Assembly (NCBI RefSeq): GCF_021183625.1 | Contig: NZ_CP089214.1 | Coordinates: 6,076,001 to 6,140,000, forward strand | Source: Nocardia asteroides | Lineage (GTDB): Bacteria > Actinomycetota > Actinomycetes > Mycobacteriales > Mycobacteriaceae | Reading direction: 5' to 3' | DNA length: 64,000 nucleotides | Made by a program: the position numbers and the translations under genes | Notes under the pieces: generated by a model | Seen by the model: only the letters and a program-made list of their open reading frames with translations | The model's database searches: none | Told to the model about the DNA's origin: nothing | In this document: positions 14,944 to 27,363 of the stretch, piece after piece | Layout of the letters: each line of letters opens with the position of its first letter | Position numbering within the stretch: position 1 is the stretch's first letter

Positions 14944-15225
14944 CTACACCGGGTTCGGTGGGGCGGGGGCCGGTGCCGGGCCGGGGACCGGCGGGAGCGG
15001 GCTCGGGATCGGGGCGGGACCGGGTGGTGCGGGAGCCGGGACCGGCTCGGGGGCGGGAATCGGGTCCGGCGCGGGGATCGGCGGGACCGGCGCGGGGTCG
15101 GGGACCGGCTCGGGTGCGGGCGCGGGCGGGACGGGATCGCGCCCCGGCCCCGGCGGCGCGGGATCGGGTGCGGGAGCGGGCGGTATCGGGTCGGACCCGG
15201 TGGGACCCTGCGGGAACGAGCTCAC
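14944..15225 (-). CDS. Proline-rich low-complexity small protein
   Basis: A 93-residue protein from GTG 15225, which follows GAGGAGGAC by 7 nt. After about 15 ordinary residues (SSFPQGPTGSDP) it is almost wholly Pro, Ala, Asp, Glu and Gly in repeats of the PAPAPEP and PPIPAPDP type. No signal peptide is visible. It is convergent with sigF, 18 nt apart. A weak SigF-like -10 (GGGTA) lies about 60 nt upstream. The RBS supports translation, but composition alone cannot show function. Confidence 0.45.
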   Translation of the reverse strand: MSSFPQGPTGSDPIPPAPAPDPAPPGPGRDPVPPAPAPEPVPDPAPVPPIPAPDPIPAPEPVPAPAPPGPAPIPSPLPPVPGPAPAPAPPNPV

Positions 15226-15283
15226 GGCGACGTCCTCCTCACTGACCGGGCGCGGGGCCCGGACTCGATGCACCCCGGTTGGC

Positions 15284-15308
15284 TACCCGGTCCGGGTCGG
15301 CCGAATCG
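15284..15308 (-). promoter_or_regulatory. Weak SigF-like promoter, minus strand
   Basis: On the minus strand: CGATT (15308-15304), 15-bp spacer, GGGTA (15288-15284), 58 nt before the GTG of the proline-rich gene. The -10 is perfect and the -35 matches poorly. Confidence 0.3.
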
Positions 15309-15327
15309 CCCACCGCCGCGCATCGCC

Positions 15328-15353
15328 GGTTTGCTCCCCGAGCGGCTCGGGTA
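15328..15353 (+). promoter_or_regulatory. SigF promoter, plus strand
   Basis: GGTTT (15328-15332), 16-bp spacer, GGGTA (15349-15353): a perfect SigF consensus match, 63 nt before the TTG start of the small stress-type protein and the coupled GT9 gene. Confidence 0.75.
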
Positions 15354-15416
15354 CCGGGACTGAGTGGGGAGAGCGGTCCCCGCGCCCCCTGGGCCGCACA
15401 CAGCGAGGAGGTCGCC

Positions 15417-15788
15417 TTGGACGATCGACCCCGGCCGGGAACCCGCGCCCCGGCCGACCACCCGCAGCGGATCACCTCCCCCGAGCAGCGCCAGGAGCGG
15501 CCGGGGCGCACCATGATCACCACCGACCACCGGGTGATCCGCTCCTGGGCCGAGCGCCGCGGCGCCCGCCCCGCCACCATGCCGGGCAGCGTCCTCGACG
15601 GCGTGCTCGGCGTGCTGCGCTTCGACTTCCCCGGCTACGGCGGCGCCGTGCTGCAGCGCGTCGGCTGGGACGAGTGGTTCGCCACCTTCGACGAGCGCGG
15701 CCTGACCTTCCTCTTCCAGGAGCAGCGCCCGGACGGCAGCACGAGCAACTTCAACCGCCTCGAGCACTCGGCCCCCTGGCTCCGGTGA
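15417..15788 (+). CDS. Small conserved stress-type protein of unknown function
   Basis: A 123-residue protein whose C-terminal two thirds matches a widespread uncharacterised family: TTDHRVIRSWAERRGARPAT, then VLRFDFPGYGGAVLQRVGWD, EWFATFDERGLTFLFQE and SNFNRLEHS. Family members are often annotated only as hypothetical and lie near stress genes in many bacteria. I chose TTG 15417 because GAGGAG ends 6 nt upstream; an ATG at 15513 is the alternative and would keep the whole conserved part. A perfect SigF promoter precedes it. Its stop overlaps the following GT9 start (GTGA). Confidence 0.7.
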   Translation: MDDRPRPGTRAPADHPQRITSPEQRQERPGRTMITTDHRVIRSWAERRGARPATMPGSVLDGVLGVLRFDFPGYGGAVLQRVGWDEWFATFDERGLTFLFQEQRPDGSTSNFNRLEHSAPWLR

Positions 15789-16852
15789 CGCCCGCGCACG
15801 GGCTCGGCCCGGTTCTGCCGCCCTTCGACGGCGTCCGCCGGATCGCGGTGCTGCGCGGCGGCGGCCTCGGCGACCTCCTCTTCGCCGTACCCGCCCTGCA
15901 CGCGCTGCGCGCCGCCTACCCCGCCGCGACCCTGCTGCTGCTCGGCACCCCGCTGCACGCCGCGCTGCTGCGCGACCGGCCGAGCCCGGTGGACGAGGTG
16001 GTCACGCTGCCGCCGCACCCGGACGGCCGCCCCGACGCCGACCGGGGGTTCCTGGCCCGCGCCTGCCGGGAGCCGATCGACCTCGGCGTCCAGCTGCACG
16101 GCGGCGGCGCGTGGTCCAACCCGTTCGTGCTCGCGCTGCGGCCCCGCTACTCGGTCGGCCCGCGCACGCCGAAGGCGGCGGCGCTCACCCGGAGCCTGCC
16201 GTTCCGGTACCACCAGCACGAGGTGCTGCGCGCGCTGGAGGTCGCCGGGCTGGCCGGCGCCCCGCCGGTGCTGCTGCAGCCGGAGGTCGCCGTCACCGAG
16301 GCCGATCGGCGAGCCGCCGCCGCGGTGCTCGGCGAGCTACCCGGGCCGGTGCTCGCCATCCATCCCGGCGCCAGCGACCCGCGGCGGCGCTGGCCCGCGG
16401 CGCGCTTCGCCGAGGTGGCGAAGCGCGCCATCGCGGGCGGCGCGGCCGTCGTCCTGCTCGGCACCGAGGACGAGCGCGCCCCGCTCACCGAGATCGAGGC
16501 CGCGATCGGCCCCGGCCCCCGGCTGCGCACCCTCGTCGGGCAGCCGTTCACCGCCGTGGTCGGGGTGCTGGCGCGCAGCGCGGTGCTGCTCGGCAACGAC
16601 AGCGGGATCCGGCATCTGGCGCAGGCGGTCGGCACGCCGACCGTCGGCATCTACTGGATGGTGAATGTCATCAATGCCGGGCCGCTCGGCCGGTACACAG
16701 ATCGGATCCTCATCTCCTTCGTCACGCACTGCCCGAGCTGCGGCGCCGACTGCACCGACGAGGAGCTGCCGCGCTGCCCGCACGACGACTCCCTCGTCGA
16801 CACCGTCGGCGTGGACGCCGTCTTCGGCGAGGTCGAGAGCCTGCTGCCCTGA
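15785..16852 (+). CDS. GT9 heptosyltransferase-like glycosyltransferase
   Basis: A 355-residue GT9 protein. RRIAVLRGGGLGDLLFAVPA (about 18-37) is the N-terminal donor-domain motif; LAIHPGASDPRRRWP, VVLLGTEDERAPL and LLGNDSGIRHLAQAVGTPTV are the C-terminal ADP-heptose-binding motifs. A four-Cys cluster near the C-terminus (CPSCGADC...RCPH) could bind zinc and is unusual for the family. GTG 15785 overlaps the preceding gene by 4 nt. It is convergent with the GT2 gene, with only 3 nt between the stops. Together with the enzymes at 1 and 5.6 kb it makes three GT9 proteins in 17 kb. Confidence 0.85.
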   Translation: MTPAHGLGPVLPPFDGVRRIAVLRGGGLGDLLFAVPALHALRAAYPAATLLLLGTPLHAALLRDRPSPVDEVVTLPPHPDGRPDADRGFLARACREPIDLGVQLHGGGAWSNPFVLALRPRYSVGPRTPKAAALTRSLPFRYHQHEVLRALEVAGLAGAPPVLLQPEVAVTEADRRAAAAVLGELPGPVLAIHPGASDPRRRWPAARFAEVAKRAIAGGAAVVLLGTEDERAPLTEIEAAIGPGPRLRTLVGQPFTAVVGVLARSAVLLGNDSGIRHLAQAVGTPTVGIYWMVNVINAGPLGRYTDRILISFVTHCPSCGADCTDEELPRCPHDDSLVDTVGVDAVFGEVESLLP

Positions 16853-16855
16853 GCG

Positions 16856-17683
16856 CTACGCCCCGCCGACCGCCTCGTACGCCTCGACCTCCCGGTTCTC
16901 GACGGTGGTCGGCGACTCCAGGTGTACCGCGCCGCTCGGCAGGATGCCCGCACCGCCGAACCGCTCCATGACCCGTCGCTGCGCGAGCACATCCTCCCCC
17001 GCGTGCTCGACCGGCAGCTCCCGCCAGAACTCGAAGCCGCCCGCGAGCAGCAGCTTCTCCCGGTCGAAGAGCACGCACCCGCTGATCCAGGCCACCTTGT
17101 AGGCCACCCACTCCCGCCCGGTGCGGGCCAGCAGCGGACGGACGGCATCGCCGAGGTGCGCCGGGTTGGCCGCGTTGTGCAGCGTCCAGCGCTGCCACTC
17201 GGGAGTGCCGGGCCGCACCCGCTCCGGCCGCACCCGCCCCGGCCACAGCTCCAGCGGCGCGAGCTCGTGCGGCCGGTGGTCGTCCAGGTAGGAGAGACCC
17301 TGCATGGCGCAGCCGACCATGCCGCAGCCGAGCTCGGTGATCGCGGCGTGCAGCAGCCGCACCGTGCCCGGCTCCAGCCACACGTCGTCGTCGAGGAAGA
17401 GCACGTACCGCGCGGTGGCAATCCCGAGCAGGTGCGCACGGTGCTCGGCGATGCCGCGCCGGGGCAGGTGCCGCCCGAAGCACACCGGGTGGCCGCGCCT
17501 GCCGAGCACCCGCGCCATGGTCCGCGCCGGTTCGGTGTCGTAATCGGGCGCGCCATCGGACTGGTCGCTGACCAGCACGGTGAAGCCGGGGGAGTCCTGC
17601 GCGGCGAGCCCGGCCAGCGTGGTGGCCAGCTCGACCGGGCGATTCCTGGTCGGGATCAGGACGTCGATCTCGGCAGCGCTCAC
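16856..17683 (-). CDS. GT2 family glycosyltransferase
   Basis: A 275-residue GT-A enzyme. EIDVLIPTRNRPVELATTLA (5-24) is the nucleotide-sugar fold start; FLDDDVWLEPG (about 95-105) supplies the D-x-D metal motif; GEDVLAQRRVMERFG near 230-245 supplies the catalytic-base-type acidic residues. No membrane helix. ATG 17683 overlaps the stop of hldE by 4 nt, so it is translationally coupled to ADP-heptose synthesis and may transfer a heptose-derived sugar; that donor assignment is inference. Confidence 0.82.
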   Translation of the reverse strand: MSAAEIDVLIPTRNRPVELATTLAGLAAQDSPGFTVLVSDQSDGAPDYDTEPARTMARVLGRRGHPVCFGRHLPRRGIAEHRAHLLGIATARYVLFLDDDVWLEPGTVRLLHAAITELGCGMVGCAMQGLSYLDDHRPHELAPLELWPGRVRPERVRPGTPEWQRWTLHNAANPAHLGDAVRPLLARTGREWVAYKVAWISGCVLFDREKLLLAGGFEFWRELPVEHAGEDVLAQRRVMERFGGAGILPSGAVHLESPTTVENREVEAYEAVGGA

Positions 17684-19188
17684 GATGCCCCGGCATTGGC
17701 CCGGATGCGCTCGATGAGCGCGGTGGTGGAGCGGTCGGCCAGGTAGCCGAGCACCCGGACCTCGCCGCCGTAGCCCCGCACCACCGGCGTCTCCGGCAGC
17801 ATCTCCGGCCGGTAGTCGCCGCCCTTGACGTAGAGGTCGGGGCGCAGGTCCCGGAGCAGCGCGGCGGGGGTCTGCTCCGGGAAGACCACCACGTGGTCGA
17901 CGCAGGAGAGCGCGGCCAGCACGGCGGCCCGGTCGGCGGCGGTGTTCACCGGCCGCTCGGGGCCCTTCAGCGCGCGCACGCTGTCGTCCGAGTTCACCGC
18001 GACGATCAGCACGTCGCCGAGGCGCTTGGCCTCGTTCAGGTAGGAGACGTGCCCGGCGTGCAGCACGTCGAAGCAGCCGTTGGTGAAGACGATCCGGCGC
18101 CCGGCGCCGCGGTGCGCCCTGACCGCCCGCGCCAGCTCGGCCCGGCCGAGCACCGCGGAGCCGGTGCGGCCGAGCCGGTCGCGCAGCTGCGCGGTGGAGC
18201 AGACGGCGGTGCCGGTGCGGTGCACCACCACGTCCGCGGCGGCCTGCGCCACCTCGGCCGCCGCGGCCAGCGGGAGGCCGTCGACCAGCGCCAGGGTGAG
18301 CGCGGCGACGAAGGTGTCACCGGCGCCTGCGGACTGGCTCTCCGCGACCGGCTCGGCCCAGGTGCGGTGCGCGGGTCTGGCGCCGTCGAGCAGCACCGCG
18401 CCGTCCCGGTCCAGGGTGACGACGGCGGCGCCCGCGCCGGTCATCTCGAAGAGCCGGTCGCGGTGCTCGGTGAAGACCTCGACCCGGTTCGCGCCGTCGA
18501 GCGGGGCGAGGCCGAGCGCCTCGGCGGCCTCGCCCGCGTTCGGGGTCACCACGTCCGGGCGCAGCTCGCGCCAGCGCGCCGGGTGGTGGGTGTCGACCAC
18601 GAGCAGCGGAAGGGTGTCGCGCAGCGGGGCGAGTTCGGCGCGCACCCGGTCGGCGACGGCGCCGTCGTAGTCGCAGACCACCACCGCGTCGGCGGCGGCG
18701 AGCAGGTCGGGGAGCGGCCGCAGCAGGCGGGCGATCTGGTCGGCGGTGGCGGGGCTGCGGTCGCCGTCGTCGTAGCGGACCAGGATCTGCTCGCCGGAGA
18801 CCACCCGGCACTTGGCCAGCGTGCTGCGGCCGGGGCAGGCGAGCAGGTGCCGCACGCCGACCCCGGCGGCGGCCAGCGCCGCGCGCAGCGTCGCGCCGCG
18901 GTCGTCGGCGCCGGTGAGGCTCACCAGGTCGACGGTGGCGCCGAGCGCGGCCAGGTTGGCCGCGGTGTTCGCCGCGCCGCCCGGCACCGGGGTGCTGCGG
19001 TCGATGTCGACCACCGGCACCGGTGCCTCCCGGCAGAGCCGCTCGGAGCGGCCCCAGAGCCACAGGTCGAGCACGGAGTCGCCGAGCACCACCACGCGGG
19101 CCTCGGTGCCCGCGAGCCGGTCGGCCACCTCGGGGGTGAGGCCGTCCGCCACCGCGGACCGCGTGTCGTCTCCGGAATTCGCGCTCAC
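17680..19188 (-). CDS. hldE: Bifunctional heptose-7-phosphate kinase / heptose-1-phosphate adenylyltransferase
   Basis: A 502-residue fusion. The N-terminal PfkB kinase (about 25-330) has VVVLGDSVLDLWLWGRSERL, GGAANTAANLAALGA and AGAGDTFVAAL. The C-terminal nucleotidyltransferase (about 350-495) has RIVFTNGCFDVLHAGHVSYL with the HxGH motif and YVKGGDY. This is the domain order of Escherichia coli HldE, which makes ADP-D-glycero-beta-D-manno-heptose. GTG 19188 follows GGAGGGA. It is followed by a GT2 gene with an ATGA overlap. No HldD epimerase is seen in the window, so the product may stay in the D,D form or the epimerase may be elsewhere. Confidence 0.88.
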   Translation of the reverse strand: MSANSGDDTRSAVADGLTPEVADRLAGTEARVVVLGDSVLDLWLWGRSERLCREAPVPVVDIDRSTPVPGGAANTAANLAALGATVDLVSLTGADDRGATLRAALAAAGVGVRHLLACPGRSTLAKCRVVSGEQILVRYDDGDRSPATADQIARLLRPLPDLLAAADAVVVCDYDGAVADRVRAELAPLRDTLPLLVVDTHHPARWRELRPDVVTPNAGEAAEALGLAPLDGANRVEVFTEHRDRLFEMTGAGAAVVTLDRDGAVLLDGARPAHRTWAEPVAESQSAGAGDTFVAALTLALVDGLPLAAAAEVAQAAADVVVHRTGTAVCSTAQLRDRLGRTGSAVLGRAELARAVRAHRGAGRRIVFTNGCFDVLHAGHVSYLNEAKRLGDVLIVAVNSDDSVRALKGPERPVNTAADRAAVLAALSCVDHVVVFPEQTPAALLRDLRPDLYVKGGDYRPEMLPETPVVRGYGGEVRVLGYLADRSTTALIERIRANAGAS

Positions 19189-19283
19189 GGGCACATCCCT
19201 CCACTCGGTCCTTCGTCCTGGCCGCGCCGTTCCACCCGGGCGAAGATCGAAACCGGAAGACAGCGGTACGGCGCGGGCCGGTG

Positions 19284-23840
<4,557 letters not shown>

Positions 23841-23850
23841 GGGAGGCGGC

Positions 23851-23875
23851 TACCCGAGGCGATTTGTCCGAAACG
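23851..23875 (-). promoter_or_regulatory. SigF-like promoter of the P-type ATPase
   Basis: On the minus strand: CGTTT (23875-23871), 15-bp spacer, GGGTA (23855-23851), then 10 nt to ATG 23840. One mismatch to the consensus, at the first -35 base. Confidence 0.65.
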
Positions 23876-24114
23876 GCGTCGAACACGTCCTCGGACGGGT
23901 GGTCTCCGTCACGAAAGGACAGTGGCACCAGTCACACTTCCGTGTCGCGCCCGGCCTCCGGGTCAACCGTCGCGGGCGCGTCCGCGACGGGTCGCCCGTG
24001 GCGCCGCCAGATTCGGCGTTACCCCAGTGCGCCGGGGGTTTCCGTGGGGTCGGCTCCGGGTGCCGGGAAGGGTCCGTCAGCCCCCTGAACGACGGCGCCT
24101 ACCCCGCACACCTA

Positions 24115-24130
24115 CTACTGAACTCAGTAG
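24115..24130. promoter_or_regulatory. Inverted repeat, candidate operator
   Basis: CTACTGA (24115-24121), 2-nt spacer, TCAGTAG (24124-24130): a perfect 7-bp inverted repeat in an AT-richer part of the 440-nt gap between the P-type ATPase and the response regulator. It lies about 30 nt upstream of the -35 element of the response regulator promoter, a position suited to an activator or repressor. Confidence 0.4.
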
Positions 24131-24157
24131 ATGTGCGCTCGTGCCAGTGTTACGAAC

Positions 24158-24183
24158 TGTTTACTGTCGGAGAGGGCAGGGTA
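24158..24183 (+). promoter_or_regulatory. SigF-like promoter of the response regulator
   Basis: TGTTT (24158-24162), 16-bp spacer, GGGTA (24179-24183). One mismatch at the first base of the -35. The predicted leader is about 125 nt. Confidence 0.55.
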
Positions 24184-24313
24184 ACCGAACAACAGCCGGG
24201 CGGACCGAAGCTCCAGCCGAGGCGGTAATGCTCGAAGCGCGGGAGAGCCCCGGGGCCGAGGATGCGATTCTCCTCGTCACGGCGGTTCCGTGCCTGTCGG
24301 CAGAGGGATGGTA

Positions 24314-25024
24314 GTGAGCGCGAGATTGATGATCGTCGAGGACGACACCCGGGGGCGGGACGCACTGCGCCTGGCTATGGAGGACGAAGGCTACAACGTC
24401 GCCGAGGCCGGGGAAGTGGGTACCGCGCTCGACCAACTGCGTACCAACGGCGTACCAGATGTCATGATCGTCGACCTGATGGCGGACGAGACCCAGGGCT
24501 TCGACTGCATCCGTGCGATCCGCAGGGACCACGACGTCCCGATCATCGTGGTCGGTGCCCGCGACGGAACCAACGACGTGGTGGCCGCGCTCGAGGCCGG
24601 TGCGGACGACTTCCTGGCGAAGCCGTTCGAGATCAGGGAGATGACGGCCCGCATGCGTGCGCTGTGCCGCAGGGCCGGTTACGCCGCGGAGCGCTCCGGC
24701 GCCAGGGAGCTGGTGCTCGACGCCGATCCCGAGCAGCCGCTGGTGCTCGCGCCCGCCGCGGGCGCGGTGCGCAGGGGCGAGACGGAGCTGCACCTGACGC
24801 TGACCGAGTTCCGCCTGCTCTGCGAGCTCGCCGAGACCCCGGGGCGCGTGCTCAGCAGGCAGACCCTGCTGGCGAACGTCTGGGAGCGCGGCTTCTACGG
24901 CGACGAGCGGATCGTCGACGTCCACATGCGGAGACTGCGCACCAAGATCGAGCGCGACCCCTCCGACCCGAAGGTCGTCGTCACCGTGCGCGGCCTCGGC
25001 TACCGCCTGGATCTCCAGCACTGA
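24314..25024 (+). CDS. Atypical OmpR-family response regulator, orphan
   Basis: A 236-residue regulator with a receiver domain (about 5-115) and a C-terminal winged helix (about 140-234: LTLTEFRLLCELAETPGRVL, RIVDVHMRRLRTKIERDPSD, VVTVRGLGYRL). The acidic pocket (E9-D10-D11), acceptor D54 and K103 are present, but the conserved Ser/Thr switch is Gly81 (VVGARDG) and the usual LPxxDG after D54 is replaced by MADETQGF. GTG 24314 follows AGAGGG by 6 nt. No histidine kinase is adjacent. It lies 88 nt upstream of ectA in the same direction, so ectoine control is a reasonable guess. Confidence 0.85.
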   Translation: MSARLMIVEDDTRGRDALRLAMEDEGYNVAEAGEVGTALDQLRTNGVPDVMIVDLMADETQGFDCIRAIRRDHDVPIIVVGARDGTNDVVAALEAGADDFLAKPFEIREMTARMRALCRRAGYAAERSGARELVLDADPEQPLVLAPAAGAVRRGETELHLTLTEFRLLCELAETPGRVLSRQTLLANVWERGFYGDERIVDVHMRRLRTKIERDPSDPKVVVTVRGLGYRLDLQH

Positions 25025-25112
25025 ACGCACGGAATTGCCAACGACTCGACCGGTTCAGCTCACCGATCCTTCGCAAGCCTGGACGAGTACACGAACCCGA
25101 CGAGGGAGATGT

Positions 25113-25655
25113 ATGTCAACGCCAACCCTGTCCCCGCCGACCGTGCGCGACACCGAGCGCGGCCGGACCGTGCTGCGGGCGCCCCGCGTGGGCGACGCCG
25201 CGCAGATCTGGCGGATCGCCAAGGACTCCCAGGTGCTCGACGCCAACTCGAGCTACGCCTACCTGCTCTGGTGCCGTGATTTCCCGGCCACCTCGGTGGT
25301 CGCCGAGGTCGACGGCGAGGTGGTCGGCTTCGTGATCGGCTTCGTCCGCCCCAAGGCGCCGGACACCGTCTTCGTCTGGCAGGTGGCGGTCGACCCGTCG
25401 CAGCGCGGCCGGGGCACCGGGACCGCGCTGCTGCACAAACTGCTCGACGACACCGCCGCCGCGGGCGTCTCGGTCCTGGAGACCACGGTCTCCCCGGACA
25501 ACGAGGCGTCGATCGCGATGTTCGGCTCGGTCGCCCGCAAGCGCGGCGCGGAGATGATCAAGCGCCCGCTGTTCGACCCATCGGCCTTCCCCGACGACCA
25601 CGAGGCCGAAGACCTGTACACGATCGCCCCCAGCACCCCGGAGGAGCACCGATGA
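25113..25655 (+). CDS. ectA: L-2,4-diaminobutyrate N4-acetyltransferase
   Basis: A 180-residue GNAT enzyme. The acetyl-CoA loop QRGRGTGTALL (about 119-129) and the EctA-specific stretch DANSSYAYLLWCRDFPATSV (about 44-63) are both present. It acetylates 2,4-diaminobutyrate in ectoine synthesis. ATG 25113 has GAGGGAG upstream; an open extension to 25035 lacks family resemblance. Its stop overlaps ectB (ATGA). First gene of ectABC, 88 nt after the response regulator. Confidence 0.93.
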   Translation: MSTPTLSPPTVRDTERGRTVLRAPRVGDAAQIWRIAKDSQVLDANSSYAYLLWCRDFPATSVVAEVDGEVVGFVIGFVRPKAPDTVFVWQVAVDPSQRGRGTGTALLHKLLDDTAAAGVSVLETTVSPDNEASIAMFGSVARKRGAEMIKRPLFDPSAFPDDHEAEDLYTIAPSTPEEHR

Positions 25656-26914
25656 TCACTGCCGAGACCACCGTGTTCGAGAGCCTCGAGTCCAATGTCC
25701 GGGGCTACTGCCGCTCCTGGCCGACGCTCTTCACCACCGCCAAGGGCGCCTGGCTCAAGGACGAGGAGGGCAGGGACTTCCTCGACTTCTTCGCCGGCGC
25801 GGGCGCGCTGAACTACGGCCACAACAACGACCTGCTCAAGAAGCCGCTGCTCGATTACATCGCGAGCGACGGAATCACCCACGGCCTGGACATGTCCACC
25901 GCGGCCAAGCGCGAGCTGCTCGTCACCATCCGGGACACCCTGCTCGTCCCGCGCGGGCTGGACTACAAGGTGCAGTTCCCCGGCCCGACCGGCGCCAACG
26001 CCGTCGAGGCCGCGCTCAAGCTGGCCCGCAAGATCACCGGCCGCAAGACCATCCTGAGCTTCACCAACGCCTTCCACGGCATGACGCTCGGCGCGCTCTC
26101 GGTCACCGGCAACGCGGCCAAGCGGGCCGGTGCCGGCGTGCCGCTGGTGCACGCCACCCCGATGCCCTACGACGGCTACTTCGACAACACCACCGCCGAC
26201 TTCCAGTGGATGGAGCGGGTGCTGGACGACACCTCGTCCGGCTTCGACCGCCCGGCCGCGGTGATCGTCGAGACCGTGCAGGGCGAGGGCGGCGTGAACC
26301 TGGCCCGCCCGGAGTGGCTGCGGCACCTGGCCGAGCTGTGCTCCGCGCGCGGCATCCTGCTGATCGTCGACGACGTGCAGATGGGCTGCGGCCGCACCGG
26401 CCCGTTCTTCTCCTTCGAGACCGCGGGCATCACCCCGGACATCGTGACGCTCTCCAAGTCGATCGGCGGCTACGGCCTGCCGATGGCGCTCGTGCTCTTC
26501 AAGCCCGAGCACGACCAGTGGAATCCGGGCGAGCACAACGGCACCTTCCGCGGCAACAACCCGGCCTTCGTCACCGCGACCGCCGCGCTGCGGCACTACT
26601 GGAGCGACGACACGCTGGAGCGGGCGACGCTGGCCAACGGCGACGTGGTCGCCGCCGAGCTGGGCAAGCTCACCGAGCGCTTCCCCGGGCTCTCCACCCG
26701 CGGCCGCGGTATGGTGCACGGCCTGGTCTTCGATGATCCGGGCCAGGCCGGGAAGGTCGGCCAGGCGGCGTTCGAACGCGGCCTGCTGGTGGAGACCTCG
26801 GGCTCCATGGACGAGGTCGTCAAGCTGCTGCCGCCGCTGACCCTGACCAGCGACGAACTCACCGAGGGCCTCGCCCGGCTCGGCGCGGCCGTCGACAACG
26901 TGATGGGAGGATGA
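25652..26914 (+). CDS. ectB: Diaminobutyrate-2-oxoglutarate transaminase
   Basis: A 420-residue class III aminotransferase of normal EctB length. PGPTGANAVEAALKLARK is the PLP phosphate-binding region, IVDDVQMGCGRTG supplies the Asp that pairs with the PLP nitrogen, and TLSKSIGGYGLPMA carries the Schiff-base lysine. It makes 2,4-diaminobutyrate from aspartate semialdehyde. The start is 4 nt inside ectA and has GGAGGAG as RBS. Overlaps the alternative ectC start by 4 nt. Confidence 0.94.
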   Translation: MITAETTVFESLESNVRGYCRSWPTLFTTAKGAWLKDEEGRDFLDFFAGAGALNYGHNNDLLKKPLLDYIASDGITHGLDMSTAAKRELLVTIRDTLLVPRGLDYKVQFPGPTGANAVEAALKLARKITGRKTILSFTNAFHGMTLGALSVTGNAAKRAGAGVPLVHATPMPYDGYFDNTTADFQWMERVLDDTSSGFDRPAAVIVETVQGEGGVNLARPEWLRHLAELCSARGILLIVDDVQMGCGRTGPFFSFETAGITPDIVTLSKSIGGYGLPMALVLFKPEHDQWNPGEHNGTFRGNNPAFVTATAALRHYWSDDTLERATLANGDVVAAELGKLTERFPGLSTRGRGMVHGLVFDDPGQAGKVGQAAFERGLLVETSGSMDEVVKLLPPLTLTSDELTEGLARLGAAVDNVMGG

Positions 26915-26916
26915 GC

Positions 26917-27309
26917 ATGATCGTGCGAACCACCGAGGAGATCACCGGGACCGAGCGTGACGTGGCAGGCGAGGGCTGGCGCAGCAAGCGCATCGTGCTC
27001 GGCGGCGACGGCGTCGGGTTCAGTTTCCACGAGACCACCATCGAGGCGGGCTCGACGCACGTCTTCCACTACCTCAACCACATCGAGGCCGTCTGGCTGA
27101 CCGAGGGCGAGGGGACGCTGCACGACCTGGACAACGACGTCACCTACGAGCTCGGCCCCGGCTCGATGTACCTGCTGAACGGGCACGAGAAGCACCGGCT
27201 GGAGGCGCACACCCGGCTGCGCATGCTGTGCGTGTTCAACCCGCCGGTCACCGGGCAGGAGGTGCACGACGAGAACGGGGTCTACCCGCTCGTCGTCGTG
27301 AACACCTGA
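26917..27309 (+). CDS. ectC: Ectoine synthase
   Basis: A 130-residue cupin starting MIVRTTEEI, the usual EctC start. FSFHETTIEAGSTHVFHYLN and HIEAVWLTEGEGTLHDLD give the iron-binding Glu, Tyr and His region, and YLLNGHEKHRLEA closes the barrel. It cyclises N4-acetyl-diaminobutyrate to ectoine. I place the start at ATG 26917, 7 nt after GGGAGG; ATG 26911 overlapping the ectB stop is the alternative. No ectD hydroxylase gene follows, so hydroxyectoine is not made from this locus. A strong hairpin terminator ends the operon. Confidence 0.93.
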   Translation: MIVRTTEEITGTERDVAGEGWRSKRIVLGGDGVGFSFHETTIEAGSTHVFHYLNHIEAVWLTEGEGTLHDLDNDVTYELGPGSMYLLNGHEKHRLEAHTRLRMLCVFNPPVTGQEVHDENGVYPLVVVNT

Positions 27310-27322
27310 GTTTCCACCGCCG

Positions 27323-27359
27323 ACTCGAGCCGCCACCCCCTCCGGGTGGCGGCTCGAGT
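27323..27359. terminator. Bidirectional hairpin terminator after ectC
   Basis: Perfect 16-bp arms 27323-27338 and 27344-27359 around a 5-nt loop, between the convergent ectC and erm-type genes. No U tract. Confidence 0.85.
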
Positions 27360-27363
27360 TCGT

